NCBI RefSeq assembly: GCF_000147355.1
Contig: NC_014506.1
Span: forward strand, 310,001 to 374,000
Direction: 5' to 3'
DNA from: Sulfurimonas autotrophica DSM 16294
GTDB taxonomy: Bacteria; Campylobacterota; Campylobacteria; Campylobacterales; Sulfurimonadaceae
DNA length: 64,000 nucleotides
The position numbers and the translations under genes are program-made. Positions 52,398 to 61,574 of the stretch are shown one piece after another; position 1 is the stretch's first letter; each line of letters begins with the position of its first letter. The notes beneath the pieces were generated by a model that saw nothing but the letters and a program-made list of their open reading frames with translations, made no database searches and was not told the DNA's origin.

Positions 52398-53072
52398 TTA
52401 GTGTGAATTTTTCTCTTCAATCAGCTCGATATTTTTATTTGTTTCATTTAAAAGTTTTGGCTCATCTGCAGGTGATATATTGCCGCTGAGCGCTTTTATA
52501 AGTTCACTCTCCTGCTCTTTTGCCAGTTTTCCGCTTGCAACAGTGTCGATGATTTTTTCGGCTATACGCATTTTTGTCATATTTTCCTGCTGGTGAAAAT
52601 ATTTGTCCAAATTATCTTGATAAGCTTTGAGTTTGTCATCATGTCTGCGTTTAAAATAAAGATAGATAAAATAAGAGGCAATAACTAAAAGTAAAAAAAG
52701 TATAAGCAGTAAGTAGCGTTTTATCTCCATGGCATCTTGACGCTCCAAGTCGCGCAGTTTTGCTTCAAACACTTCTTTTTCTTTTGCCTGAGCCAAAAGC
52801 ATTTTTTCTTTTTCTGCCTGAGCTTCGAGTTTTATTTTTTCTAAAAGCTGTTCTTTTTCAAGTGTTGCCAGCGTAGTCTGTGAATTTATTTTTGCCAGTT
52901 CCTGCTCTTTTTGTGCATCTATTTTTTTGAGTTGGACTTCTTTTGTATCGGCGATCTTTTCTTCAAAAGCTTTTTTTTGTTCAAGCTTTTTGGCTGCTAT
53001 GTCTTCTTTTGATTCAGTAAGATTACAGGCGCTAAACAAGAGTATAAAAGAGATAAAAATAATAAATTTCAT
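52398..53072 (-). CDS. Coiled-coil lipoprotein with internal TM helix
   Basis: A 224-residue protein of unknown function. The signal peptide ends in LLFSAC (lipobox, Cys about 16). A long charged coiled coil rich in Lys, Glu and Gln (about 22-118) follows, then a TM helix (LLLILFLLLVIASYFIYLYF, about 120-140) and a cytosolic helical tail. Lipidation plus a second membrane span would anchor the coiled coil at both ends in the periplasm, an unusual plan. It is first in the run with cls. Confidence 0.65.
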   Translation of the reverse strand: MKFIIFISFILLFSACNLTESKEDIAAKKLEQKKAFEEKIADTKEVQLKKIDAQKEQELAKINSQTTLATLEKEQLLEKIKLEAQAEKEKMLLAQAKEKEVFEAKLRDLERQDAMEIKRYLLLILFLLLVIASYFIYLYFKRRHDDKLKAYQDNLDKYFHQQENMTKMRIAEKIIDTVASGKLAKEQESELIKALSGNISPADEPKLLNETNKNIELIEEKNSH

Positions 53073-53197
53073 TATTGTGTGGACCTTTAAAAATTTAGAA
53101 TATTCTACTCAAATTTTTGTTTGATAGATATTAATTATTAAGAACTTAATAACTTTATAATACCTTATAGTGTAAACTCAAATAAAAAGATTTTATA

Positions 53198-56100
53198 ATG
53201 CAGCAATATAATCATAACTATACAGACCTTGATGACTTTGGCAAGTTTTTGAAAAAGTCTGCTATTGACGTGAATCAGAAAAATATTTTGATTCAAATGT
53301 TTACTTCTCATAATTCTAAAAAAGAGATAGAAAATATTGCCTCACAAATCATTTCTGCCCTTCCGAGTGCAACACTTATCGGTGCTTCCGCTGCAGGAGA
53401 AATCGTAAACGGCGAGATGCTTGATGAAAGTACTGTTGTCAGTATTTCGGTATTTGAAAAAACAAAAATAAGTGCTTATTATGAGAGAGAAGATGATTCT
53501 TACAGGTTGGGACTTGCTCTGTCTAAAAGAGTATTTGATAAAGATACAAAGTGTGTTATTACCTTTTTAGACGGTCTCGAGCATAACGGGCAGGAGTATT
53601 TACACGGGCTCTCTTCTTGTAACTTTAACAAGGTAGCCATTGCAGGCGGTATGGCTGCGGATATGCTGCAGTTTCAACAAACCTATACCGTTATCGGCGA
53701 TAAGGTTTTTGACGGCGGTGCTGTGTGTGTTAGTTTAAAAGGGGATGCGTTAGAAGTTCTTCAAGATTATAATTTAGGCTGGAGAGCGGTCGGTCCGACA
53801 TTTACGATTACAAAAGCAGATGGGGCAAGAGTTTATGAGATTAATCATCGTCCTATAAAAGATGTGTATGCAGAAGTACTCGGCGAATTTGCGGTTGACA
53901 ATATGCCTGCTTCTACCATTGAATTCCCGCTTATTCGTAAAGAAGACGATATGCTTATAGCAAGGTCTATGTTGAATGTATTTGATGATGGGAGCCTGTT
54001 ATACGGCGGTACTTTAGAAGAGGGGGAAGAGGTTTATTTCGGTATAGGCAGTAGAACGCTTGTCAATCAGTACAGCCTTAAAGAAGATATGGATAATAAC
54101 TCTTTGCAGGCATGTTTTATCTACTCTTGTATAGCAAGAAAACAATTTTTAGACAAAGAACTTGAAAAAATATTTCGGCTACTTGAAAATGCGGCACCGA
54201 CAAGCGGTTTTTTTACCTTTGGAGAATTTTTTCACAATGATGACAAGGCAAGACTTTTTAATGTGACGACCACTATACTTTTTTTACGTGAAAAAGGAAC
54301 GCAAACGGTTAAGCATGGCGTCAATGAGAAGAGAAAAATTAGAAACAGTTCAAAAACCGACAGCGCACTTTTTAATCTGATAGAGTATGTAACAACGGAA
54401 TTAAAAGAGCAGGAAAAAATCTTTAGAGCTTCAAAATTTAAGCTTGATGAGTTCTTAAAAGCACTTGACAGCGTAGTTATTATTTCAAGAACCGATATGC
54501 TGGGAAATATAACTTACGTGAATGAGCGTTTTGAGGAGGTAAGCGGCTATACAAAAGAGGAACTTATCGGTAAATCGCATAATATCGTGCGTGACCCTGA
54601 TGTGCCTGATGAGGTTTTTACGGAGTTATGGAAAGAAATAACCAAAGGAAATATTTGGCAGGGAGAATTTTCAAATATAGCAAAAGACGGAAGCAGTTAC
54701 TATGTAAAAAGCTCTATCATTCCAATCCATGATGAAAATAATGAGATTATAGAGTATATGGCGATTCGTGAAGATGTGACCTCATTGGTGCAAAGCCGTA
54801 AAAAAGCTGAAGAGGCTGAAGCCGCACAGGCAATGTTTTTGGCAAATATGAGCCACGAAATAAGAACACCGATGAACGGTATATTGGGCTTTACAGAGTT
54901 GCTTAGTAAAACTCAACTTGATACTGCACAGGAAAAATATGTTAACGTCATCAACTCTTCGACAAAAACGCTTTTAGACATCGTAAATGATATTCTAGAC
55001 TCTTCGAAAATAACCAATAATAAAATCTCTCTTGAAAAGATTCCGTTGAACCCTTTTGTGGAATTTGCGACAACATATGAATTGCTAAAATCAGTGGCAG
55101 AGGAAAAAGCACTTAACTATACGCTTGAAATTGATAATGCTATATCTACATGTATATACAGTGACGCTACCCGTCTTCGTCAGGTTATAATTAATTTACT
55201 CTCCAACGCAATTAAATTTACACCGGAGTATGGAGATGTAAGATTTTGTATATCTTTGCTGCAGCAAAAAGAGAATCGTCAAATTATGCATTTTAGTATA
55301 GAGGACAGCGGCATCGGCATCGCAAAAGAAAAATTACAAGAGATTTTTAAACCTTTTGCTCAGGCAGAAACTTCTACTACAAGAAAGTTCGGAGGCACCG
55401 GATTGGGACTAAGTATAAGTGCCGATCTGCTTCAGGTTTTTGGGAGTGAATTACATGTAAGTTCTGTAAAAAATGAGGGCAGCTGTTTCTTTTTTGATTT
55501 GGAGTTTGATACATGTAATGCACTGCAGGATGTTTTAGTGGAAAATAATGTTGATGTTGTGTGTCAAGAACAAAAAGATTGTGATAAACTTTATTTGAGT
55601 GTACTTGTGGCGGAAGATTATCATGTCAACAGAATGCTTATAGAGTCGATTTTTCAAAAATATAAAAATATTACGCTTGAATTTGCATGTGATGGGAAAG
55701 AAGCCGTGCAAAAAGTGCAACAAAATGATTATGACGTGATTTTTATGGATATCAATATGCCTGTAATGAACGGTTTGGAAGCCGCTGAGTATATTAGAAA
55801 AGATTTACAAGCAGATGTTGCAATTGTCGCGTTGACGGCAAATGCGATTAAAGGGGATAAAGAACGATTTATACAAAGCGGTATGGATGATTATTTAAGC
55901 AAGCCGATTGATACGACAATGCTGGAGCAAATTTTATGTAAATATGCAAAGAAAGGAGAAACTGAAAAAACTATAGATATACAAAAAGTTTTACAGCAGG
56001 TAAATGAAAAAATAGGGCTCAATAAAGAAGTGGGTCTTAAACTTTTAAGATTATTTCTAGAGAGTTTGCAAGAATTTGTGCCTGTTCTTGAAAAAGCTTT

Positions 56101-56299
56101 TAAAGAACAAGATAATAAGAAAATCTATGAGACTGCACATAAGTTAAAAGGTGCTGCAGGAGCACTGTACCTTGAAGATATTTATGAACTTATGCAAGAA
56201 GTAGAAAAAAGTGCACTTGAAAAGGACGCTATGCGTCATACGGATAAAGTGCAATTACTTTATGAATATATGAAGGCATTTGAAAAGGGAATGACTTAA
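53198..56299 (+). CDS. FIST-PAS hybrid histidine kinase with REC and HPt domains
   Basis: A 1033-residue cytosolic phosphorelay protein. FIST N and C sensor domains (about 1-375) are followed by a linker helix, a PAS domain (about 425-540; GYTKEELIGKSHNIVRDPDVP), HisKA with MSHEIRTPMNG (His553), HATPase with EDSGIGIAKEKL and GGTGLGLSI, a receiver domain with MDINMP (Asp851) and TANAIKG, and HPt with AHKLKGAAGALYL (His981). All phosphorelay residues are present. No TM helix exists, so it senses a cytosolic signal; FIST domains are thought to bind small ligands such as amino acids. No partner regulator is adjacent. Three TACATGTA palindromes occur. Confidence 0.93.
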   Translation: MQQYNHNYTDLDDFGKFLKKSAIDVNQKNILIQMFTSHNSKKEIENIASQIISALPSATLIGASAAGEIVNGEMLDESTVVSISVFEKTKISAYYEREDDSYRLGLALSKRVFDKDTKCVITFLDGLEHNGQEYLHGLSSCNFNKVAIAGGMAADMLQFQQTYTVIGDKVFDGGAVCVSLKGDALEVLQDYNLGWRAVGPTFTITKADGARVYEINHRPIKDVYAEVLGEFAVDNMPASTIEFPLIRKEDDMLIARSMLNVFDDGSLLYGGTLEEGEEVYFGIGSRTLVNQYSLKEDMDNNSLQACFIYSCIARKQFLDKELEKIFRLLENAAPTSGFFTFGEFFHNDDKARLFNVTTTILFLREKGTQTVKHGVNEKRKIRNSSKTDSALFNLIEYVTTELKEQEKIFRASKFKLDEFLKALDSVVIISRTDMLGNITYVNERFEEVSGYTKEELIGKSHNIVRDPDVPDEVFTELWKEITKGNIWQGEFSNIAKDGSSYYVKSSIIPIHDENNEIIEYMAIREDVTSLVQSRKKAEEAEAAQAMFLANMSHEIRTPMNGILGFTELLSKTQLDTAQEKYVNVINSSTKTLLDIVNDILDSSKITNNKISLEKIPLNPFVEFATTYELLKSVAEEKALNYTLEIDNAISTCIYSDATRLRQVIINLLSNAIKFTPEYGDVRFCISLLQQKENRQIMHFSIEDSGIGIAKEKLQEIFKPFAQAETSTTRKFGGTGLGLSISADLLQVFGSELHVSSVKNEGSCFFFDLEFDTCNALQDVLVENNVDVVCQEQKDCDKLYLSVLVAEDYHVNRMLIESIFQKYKNITLEFACDGKEAVQKVQQNDYDVIFMDINMPVMNGLEAAEYIRKDLQADVAIVALTANAIKGDKERFIQSGMDDYLSKPIDTTMLEQILCKYAKKGETEKTIDIQKVLQQVNEKIGLNKEVGLKLLRLFLESLQEFVPVLEKAFKEQDNKKIYETAHKLKGAAGALYLEDIYELMQEVEKSALEKDAMRHTDKVQLLYEYMKAFEKGMT

Positions 56300-56350
56300 T
56301 ATCATTAAACTTTAAATCACTTTTAGATAAAATATAACATAACAATAAAG

Positions 56351-57223
56351 ATGAGGTTTGATTTGCAAAGAATAATACAAAAAGCAAAAGATTTTAATGA
56401 ACTTGTGATGTTTGAACATTCCATCTTTTCCCTTCCGTTTATATTTATAGCGATGATAGTAGCGGCTGACGGCTGGTTCGGGCTATGGCTTTTGATTATG
56501 GGAGTTTTGGCTGCAGTCAGTGCAAGAAATTTTGCAATGGGTGTGAACCGCTATGCCGATATTGATATAGATGCGAAAAACCCCAGAACGACAAACCGCC
56601 CAAATGTTGACGGCAGACTTGACAAAGTGAGTATATTTATTTTTATTGTTGTCAATGCTGCTATTTTCGTAGCAGTGGCATATATGATAAACTCATTGGC
56701 CTTTGCTTTAAGTATTCCTATTTTAGTTGTTTTGGCTTCTTACTCTTACATTAAACGTTTTTCCTCTTTGGCGCATGTTGTTTTAGGCGTTGCTTTGGGT
56801 CTTGCACCTATTGCCGGTGTGGTTGCCGTGAGTGCTTCTATTCCTTTATGGTCGGTACTCCTTTCGTTAGGTGTTATTTTTTGGGTTGCCGGATTTGATT
56901 TGCTCTATTCGCTGCAAGATATGGATTTTGACAAAGACAATGACCTCTATTCTATTCCATCGCGATACGGAGCGGATGCCACACTTTTTATCTCTGCACT
57001 TTTTCATGCACTTGCAGTTCTTTTTTGGCTGCTTTTTGTATGGGCTGCAGATCTTGGCCTGTTTGCCTATATCGCAGCTATTGGCAGTGGTTTTGTACTG
57101 TACTATGAGCAGATGCTCGTAAGAAAAGATTTTACAAAGATTGACCGTGCTTTTTTTACAGTTAACGGCTATTTGGGCATTGCCTTTTTTGTTTTAATAA
57201 TTATAGACAGGACAGTATCATGA
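56351..57223 (+). CDS. mqnP: UbiA-type prenyltransferase, probable MqnP
   Basis: A 290-residue membrane prenyltransferase with about eight TM helices. The first Asp motif is NRYADIDIDAKNPRTTNRP (NDxxDxxxD type) and the second is LYSLQDMDFDKDND. Since the organism uses the futalosine pathway (mqnC at 41001), the aromatic substrate is most likely 1,4-dihydroxy-6-naphthoate, making this MqnP. The start is uncertain: ATG 56351 lacks a ribosome-binding site, while TTG 56363 has GAGG 6 bp upstream and gives a product four residues shorter. Downstream it overlaps the next gene by 4 bp. Confidence 0.88.
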   Translation: MRFDLQRIIQKAKDFNELVMFEHSIFSLPFIFIAMIVAADGWFGLWLLIMGVLAAVSARNFAMGVNRYADIDIDAKNPRTTNRPNVDGRLDKVSIFIFIVVNAAIFVAVAYMINSLAFALSIPILVVLASYSYIKRFSSLAHVVLGVALGLAPIAGVVAVSASIPLWSVLLSLGVIFWVAGFDLLYSLQDMDFDKDNDLYSIPSRYGADATLFISALFHALAVLFWLLFVWAADLGLFAYIAAIGSGFVLYYEQMLVRKDFTKIDRAFFTVNGYLGIAFFVLIIIDRTVS

Positions 57224-57744
57224 GTACACCGCGTTTAGTTCCGGCACCGATTGATATAGTGTTTTCAGAAGCCAATTTAGATAAAGGGGCATATGAAAGA
57301 GAGTATCAGCAGCTTAGCCAAAGTGATGATGATCCGATTTCCCAGTGGCTCAAACTTGCAAAAGCTCGCGGTGAAACCGCGGAGAGTGATCCTGTGTTAC
57401 TTAATTTGATGGTGGAACTTCATCGAAAAATAGATGCTCTTGAAATGTTTTTAAAAAATGAAACACCAAAAAGACTCTCTTTGACAAACGAAGCACATAT
57501 TCGCGCTATAGGTTTTGAGTATTTTGAATTGGAAGAGCCTTTGTTGCAAGAGGGCAAAGAGTACTACGGACGTATTGCCATGCCTGTACATCCAAAACGT
57601 GATATCGGTGTTTTTTTTAAGGCAGTTTCTCAGAATTTAGCACAGATTACAAGAATGCATGAGCGGGATGAAAAAGAGTGGGCTGCTTACTTGACAGCGC
57701 GTGAGCGTATTTTAATTCGTGAATCAAAAGAGAAAAAACAGTGA
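57220..57744 (+). CDS. Conserved hypothetical protein, possible atypical PilZ-like
   Basis: A 174-residue cytosolic protein. A variable N-terminus is followed by NLMVELHRKIDALEMFLKN (helical) and a beta-rich region with GKEYYGRIAMPVHPKRDIGVFF. The C-terminal helix holds RDEKEWAAYLTARERILIR. The RxxxR and (D/N)xSxxG signatures of PilZ c-di-GMP binding are not visible, so a PilZ link is only an impression from the beta pattern. It is overlapped by 4 bp at both ends (mqnP and DUF6115-type gene). Confidence 0.65.
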   Translation: MSTPRLVPAPIDIVFSEANLDKGAYEREYQQLSQSDDDPISQWLKLAKARGETAESDPVLLNLMVELHRKIDALEMFLKNETPKRLSLTNEAHIRAIGFEYFELEEPLLQEGKEYYGRIAMPVHPKRDIGVFFKAVSQNLAQITRMHERDEKEWAAYLTARERILIRESKEKKQ

Positions 57745-58265
57745 ATTTAGAAAACTTCAGTTTTAATATAGAATATCTCATTGTTATCCTTGGCGGAGTT
57801 ATTTTATATTTGCTGTATTATGTATTTACAAAAGATGCCCAGTACTCTCGAAATATTCGTTCAGTTGCTTCTGTGGTTGAAGATTTGAATAGAGAACTCT
57901 ATTATTTGAAAAAAAAGCTCGACCAAACACAAAGCAGCATTGAAGACAATTCTCAAAGAATGAATGATGATGAGATTTATCAAGAGATAGAGCGGAGTGT
58001 GTATGATATGGTGCATCCCCTTTCTTTGGCAATAAAACAGCTTCAAAGTAACATTAATACAATTGAACATGATATGGAGACTAAAATACTCCAACTTGAA
58101 AGTGGTGTAAAACAGATATCCATTCCTGCATCAATCCATGGCAATGATGATGAAAAAATAATATCTCTTTTTCAACAGGGTGTTTCCATAGAAACGATTT
58201 CCAAAGAACTGCATCTCTCCAAACCGGAAGTGGAATTTGTTTTAAAAATAAATAAGATAAAGTAG
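57741..58265 (+). CDS. Membrane-anchored coiled-coil protein with HTH-like end (DUF6115-like)
   Basis: A 174-residue protein with one N-terminal TM helix (YLIVILGGVILYLLYYVFT), coiled coils (about 45-130) and a C-terminal helix-turn-helix-like segment (IISLFQQGVSIETISKELHL, then SKPEVEFVLKI). This layout recurs in Campylobacterota as an unknown family. The helix-turn-helix resembles sigma factor or resolvase ends but DNA binding is not shown. It sits directly ahead of ftsW, so a cell-envelope role is possible. Confidence 0.65.
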   Translation: MNLENFSFNIEYLIVILGGVILYLLYYVFTKDAQYSRNIRSVASVVEDLNRELYYLKKKLDQTQSSIEDNSQRMNDDEIYQEIERSVYDMVHPLSLAIKQLQSNINTIEHDMETKILQLESGVKQISIPASIHGNDDEKIISLFQQGVSIETISKELHLSKPEVEFVLKINKIK

Positions 58266-58271
58266 ATTATA

Positions 58272-59438
58272 GTGAGTGCAGATAGAAAACTTTTTACCCT
58301 TGTATCACTTTTAATCGGCATCAGTATAGTGCTCTCTTACACACTCACACCCTATACAACACTGCTTTTTGGCGTGAATGAGTTCCATTTTGCAATAAGG
58401 CAGACAATTTTTGGACTGATGAGCATAGTTCTTATTTTTATACTCTCACAACTTGATCCGGACAAATGGCTCAAGCCTATAGGATTTACACTTTTTTTTG
58501 GCTCTTTGATTTTAATGATAGCGATGCCCTTTTTACCTGAGAGTGTTGTTTCTGAAGTCGGCGGGGCAAAAAGGTGGATTAAAATAGCAGGTTTTTCACT
58601 CGCACCGGTGGAGTTTTTTAAAGTTGGTTTTGTTTACTTTTTGGCCTGGAGCTTTTCACGTAAACTTGGGCACCATGACGGTATTGGACTCTCTGGAGAA
58701 TTTAAAAGGTTTATGCCATATGCTATCATTTTTTTAGGGGCAATGTTTATCATAGCTTTTTTACAAAAAGATTTGGGTCAGGTTGTTGTTTTGGGTGCTA
58801 CATTACTTTTTATGCTGATTTTTGCAGGAAGCAGCTTCCGATTTTTCTTATCTATTCTGGCCGTTATTTTCGGAGCAATTATTGTATTTATTTTAACAGC
58901 ACACCATAGAATACTTAGAATCAAATCATGGTGGGCACTGGCACAAAACTCTGTACTCGAACTTTTACCCGATGCTATTGCAGATAAACTCCGAGTGCCT
59001 GTTGAAGTAGAACCTTACCAGATAGGCCACTCTTTGAATGCTATACATAACGGCGGTCTCTTTGGCACAGGGCTTGCAAACGGTACATTCAAGCTTGGTT
59101 TTTTAAGTGAGGTCCATACCGACTTTGTGTTGGCAGGACTTGCTGAAGAATTTGGATTTTTGGGTGTTTTGAGTGTTGTTGTTATTTTTATGTGGATGAT
59201 TCAACGCATATTTAAAATAGCAAACAGAACAAAAGACACAAGCATCTATCTTTTCAGCATCGGCATCGGATTGATTCTCTCTTTTTCATTTCTGGTCAAT
59301 GCATATGGAATAAGCGGTATAACGCCTATTAAAGGGATTTCAGTTCCTTTTCTCTCTTACGGAGGTTCTGCGATGCTTGGTGCTGCTTTTGGTGTAGGCA
59401 TGGTGTTGATGGCATCTAAAAAAGCGAAAATGGATTAA
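58272..59438 (+). CDS. ftsW: FtsW peptidoglycan glycosyltransferase (SEDS family)
   Basis: A 388-residue SEDS polymerase with about ten TM helices. It has GGAKRWIKIAGFSLAPVEFFK, PYQIGHSLNAIHNGGLFGTGLANG, the catalytic-loop HTDFVLAGLAEEFGFLG and the terminal PFLSYGGSAMLG. FtsW is chosen over RodA because murG follows 10 bp later. The start is GTG 58272. Confidence 0.92.
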   Translation: MSADRKLFTLVSLLIGISIVLSYTLTPYTTLLFGVNEFHFAIRQTIFGLMSIVLIFILSQLDPDKWLKPIGFTLFFGSLILMIAMPFLPESVVSEVGGAKRWIKIAGFSLAPVEFFKVGFVYFLAWSFSRKLGHHDGIGLSGEFKRFMPYAIIFLGAMFIIAFLQKDLGQVVVLGATLLFMLIFAGSSFRFFLSILAVIFGAIIVFILTAHHRILRIKSWWALAQNSVLELLPDAIADKLRVPVEVEPYQIGHSLNAIHNGGLFGTGLANGTFKLGFLSEVHTDFVLAGLAEEFGFLGVLSVVVIFMWMIQRIFKIANRTKDTSIYLFSIGIGLILSFSFLVNAYGISGITPIKGISVPFLSYGGSAMLGAAFGVGMVLMASKKAKMD

Positions 59439-59448
59439 GGACATACCA

Positions 59449-60471
59449 ATGAAATTATGTATTACAGGCGGCGGAACAGGTGGACACTTGATGATTGCAG
59501 AGTCTTTGTCTGAGGCTGCAGCAGCTGATGGAAATGAAGTAATATTTATTGGCTCAACCTCAGGACAGGATAAAAAATATTTTCAAGAACATAGTAACTT
59601 TTCTCATGTTTACTTTTTAGAAACGACGGGTGTTGTCAACCAAAAAGGCAGTGCAAAACTCAAAGCTTTATATAAAGTTTTTAAGGCTTTTTTACAGGCA
59701 AGAAAAATTTTAAAAAAACATAAAATTCAAGCAACTTACAGTGTAGGCGGATTTTCTGCAGCACCGGCATCTTTTGCCTCTTTGAGCCTTTTTATTCCAC
59801 TTTTTATACATGAACAAAATTCAGTAGAGGGGCGCTTGAACTCACTGTTGAAAAAATATGCCAAAAGTTTTGTCTCAGCCTATGATGAAAATTCTCCAAT
59901 ACAAGGTTATCCGGTAAAAGAGTTCTATTATAAAAATGCCAGGGTAAGAGACGAGCTTAAAACCATTATATTTTTAGGCGGTTCTCACGGCGCAAAAGCT
60001 ATCAATGATTTGGCACTCAGTGTCGCACACAAACTGCAAAAAATGGGTATAGCTATCATTCATCAAGCAGGTGAGACAGATTATGAAAGAGTAAAGCAGG
60101 AGTATGAAAAGCTTGGTGTTGCGGTTGAACTTTATGCCTTTACGAAAAACCTGCCGGAGTTGATTACACGTGCTGATTTGGCAGTTTCACGTGCAGGCGC
60201 TTCAACTTTATGGGAACTCACAGCAAACGGATGTCCGGCATTTTTTGTTCCTTACCCGTATGCAGCAGGCGACCATCAGTACTATAATGCACAGTTTCTT
60301 GTCAAAAATAATTTGGCTTGGTGCGAGAGAGAAGGCCAAAATTTAAAACCAAAACTGATCAAAGTGTTTAAAAATCCCGAGCTTAAAGAAAAAAGTGAAA
60401 AACTTTTAGAGTATGTAACCCAGGATGTCGCACAACAGATGATACAAGATGTACAAAAGAAGCTCAAATGA
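59449..60471 (+). CDS. murG: UDP-GlcNAc:lipid I N-acetylglucosaminyltransferase MurG
   Basis: Makes lipid II at the inner face of the membrane. The 340-residue GT-B enzyme begins with ITGGGTGGHLMIAESLSE and has the second G-loop FLGGSHGAKAIND, SRAGASTLWEL for UDP-GlcNAc binding and FVPYPYAAGDHQYYNA. It forms a wall-synthesis pair with ftsW and overlaps the DedA gene by 4 bp. Confidence 0.96.
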   Translation: MKLCITGGGTGGHLMIAESLSEAAAADGNEVIFIGSTSGQDKKYFQEHSNFSHVYFLETTGVVNQKGSAKLKALYKVFKAFLQARKILKKHKIQATYSVGGFSAAPASFASLSLFIPLFIHEQNSVEGRLNSLLKKYAKSFVSAYDENSPIQGYPVKEFYYKNARVRDELKTIIFLGGSHGAKAINDLALSVAHKLQKMGIAIIHQAGETDYERVKQEYEKLGVAVELYAFTKNLPELITRADLAVSRAGASTLWELTANGCPAFFVPYPYAAGDHQYYNAQFLVKNNLAWCEREGQNLKPKLIKVFKNPELKEKSEKLLEYVTQDVAQQMIQDVQKKLK

Positions 60472-61067
60472 TACAAGAACTGGCACAACAATTAGTTGAT
60501 TTGATATTTGACTGGGGATATCTGGGCATTTTTATTATGATGGTTATAGAGTCCTCTTTTATTCCTTTTCCGAGTGAAATTGTTTTGGTTCCTGCCGGGT
60601 ATTTGGCATCTAAGGGAGATATGAGCATCACTTATATTATGGGCAGTGCTTTGGGAGGTTCCCTTCTTGGTGCCTTTATAAACTACTATTTGGCACTGAC
60701 TTTGGGACGTAAATTTCTTTTGAAATTCGGCAAATATTTTTTTATTTTTCCAGAAACACTTGATAAAATGGAGCGTTATTTTAAAAGTCACGGACATATT
60801 TCCACTTTTACAGGAAGACTCATCCCCGGGATTCGTCAGCTTATTTCTATACCGGCAGGACTTGCACGTATGAATATTGTCGAATTTTCGATATTTACAA
60901 CCTTGGGTGCCGGAATATGGGCGCTGGTTTTGACACTTTTGGGTTATTTCATAGGCGCAAATGAAGCCTTGATTCATGAATACTTAAAAGAAATAACTAT
61001 AATAGTTTTGGTTTTGTTAGTAATATTAGTGTGGATATACTACACTTATCAAAAAAGAAAGGCGTAA
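60468..61067 (+). CDS. DedA family membrane protein
   Basis: A 199-residue SNARE-associated/VTT domain protein with about five hydrophobic segments. Family motifs are ESSFIPFPSEIVLVPAGYLA, and GRLIPGIRQLISIPAGLARM with the conserved Arg. DedA proteins act in undecaprenyl-phosphate or phospholipid flipping, which suits its place behind ftsW-murG; substrate preference is inferred. Confidence 0.9.
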   Translation: MIQELAQQLVDLIFDWGYLGIFIMMVIESSFIPFPSEIVLVPAGYLASKGDMSITYIMGSALGGSLLGAFINYYLALTLGRKFLLKFGKYFFIFPETLDKMERYFKSHGHISTFTGRLIPGIRQLISIPAGLARMNIVEFSIFTTLGAGIWALVLTLLGYFIGANEALIHEYLKEITIIVLVLLVILVWIYYTYQKRKA

Positions 61068-61070
61068 AGT

Positions 61071-61550
61071 ATGGATTATATGTTTGCACAAGGGTTTTTG
61101 GGAACAAGAGCACCTTTGTTTATGGATGTGGTGACACTTATTGTGGCTGTTCTTCCAGTGCTTGTTTACGGCGCTATAAAGCTGGCAAGACAAAAGCTTT
61201 ACAAAGCACATGCTTTGAGTCAGAATCTTATTTTTATCGTATCAGTGATAGTTGTAGGGTACTTTGAATATGGTGTGCGTATTGGCGGCGGTTTTGATGC
61301 TTTTATAAAGGGAAGCGGTGTTTCGCATACTTATGTTTCAATTGTGTTAGGCTTACATGTAATAATTGCAGTGTTGACACTGATTTACTGGAGTATTACA
61401 ATTGTTAAGGCAGATTATCAATTTTCCAAAAGATTAATACCGGGACCAAAGTCCAATGAGCATAAAGTTTTGGCTTTAAAAACTTTTTTAGGTATAGTTT
61501 TTACTTCATTTAGCGGTATCTGGGTTTATTTGCTGTTGTTTGTATATTAA
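61071..61550 (+). CDS. DUF420 family membrane protein
   Basis: A 159-residue protein with four TM helices and conserved His residues (KAHALSQNLIFIVSV, SGVSHTYVSIVLGLHVIIA, NEHKVLALKTF). The pattern matches the DUF420/YozB family, often found near cytochrome oxidase genes; the His residues may bind haem or metal. It follows the DedA gene by 3 bp. Function unknown. Confidence 0.8.
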   Translation: MDYMFAQGFLGTRAPLFMDVVTLIVAVLPVLVYGAIKLARQKLYKAHALSQNLIFIVSVIVVGYFEYGVRIGGGFDAFIKGSGVSHTYVSIVLGLHVIIAVLTLIYWSITIVKADYQFSKRLIPGPKSNEHKVLALKTFLGIVFTSFSGIWVYLLLFVY

Positions 61551-61574
61551 TATATTAAAAAGTAAGGAGAGAAA

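Larger units (their letters stand above)
852..61361. repeat. Dispersed palindrome TACATGTA (about 24 copies)
   Basis: Start positions read by eye: 852, 892, 2452, 2989, 7609, 7660, 8434, 12152, 14194, 15259, 15371, 17717, 25806, 30064, 30292, 34171, 42975, 47199, 49832, 49945, 55147, 55452, 55510, 61354. About 13 extend to TTACATGTAA, and several to TTTACATGTAAAG. All lie inside genes, read as Leu-His-Val, Thr-Cys or Tyr-Met-Tyr depending on frame. They are missing from 17.8-25.8 kb and 34.2-42.9 kb. The coordinates span the first to last copy; the element itself is 8-10 bp. Confidence 0.7.

Noticed and set aside
60492-60977. 161-codon open frame on the minus strand with several Cys
   Set aside because: Opposite the DedA gene; the Cys codons are the complement of hydrophobic codons, not a metal-binding protein.
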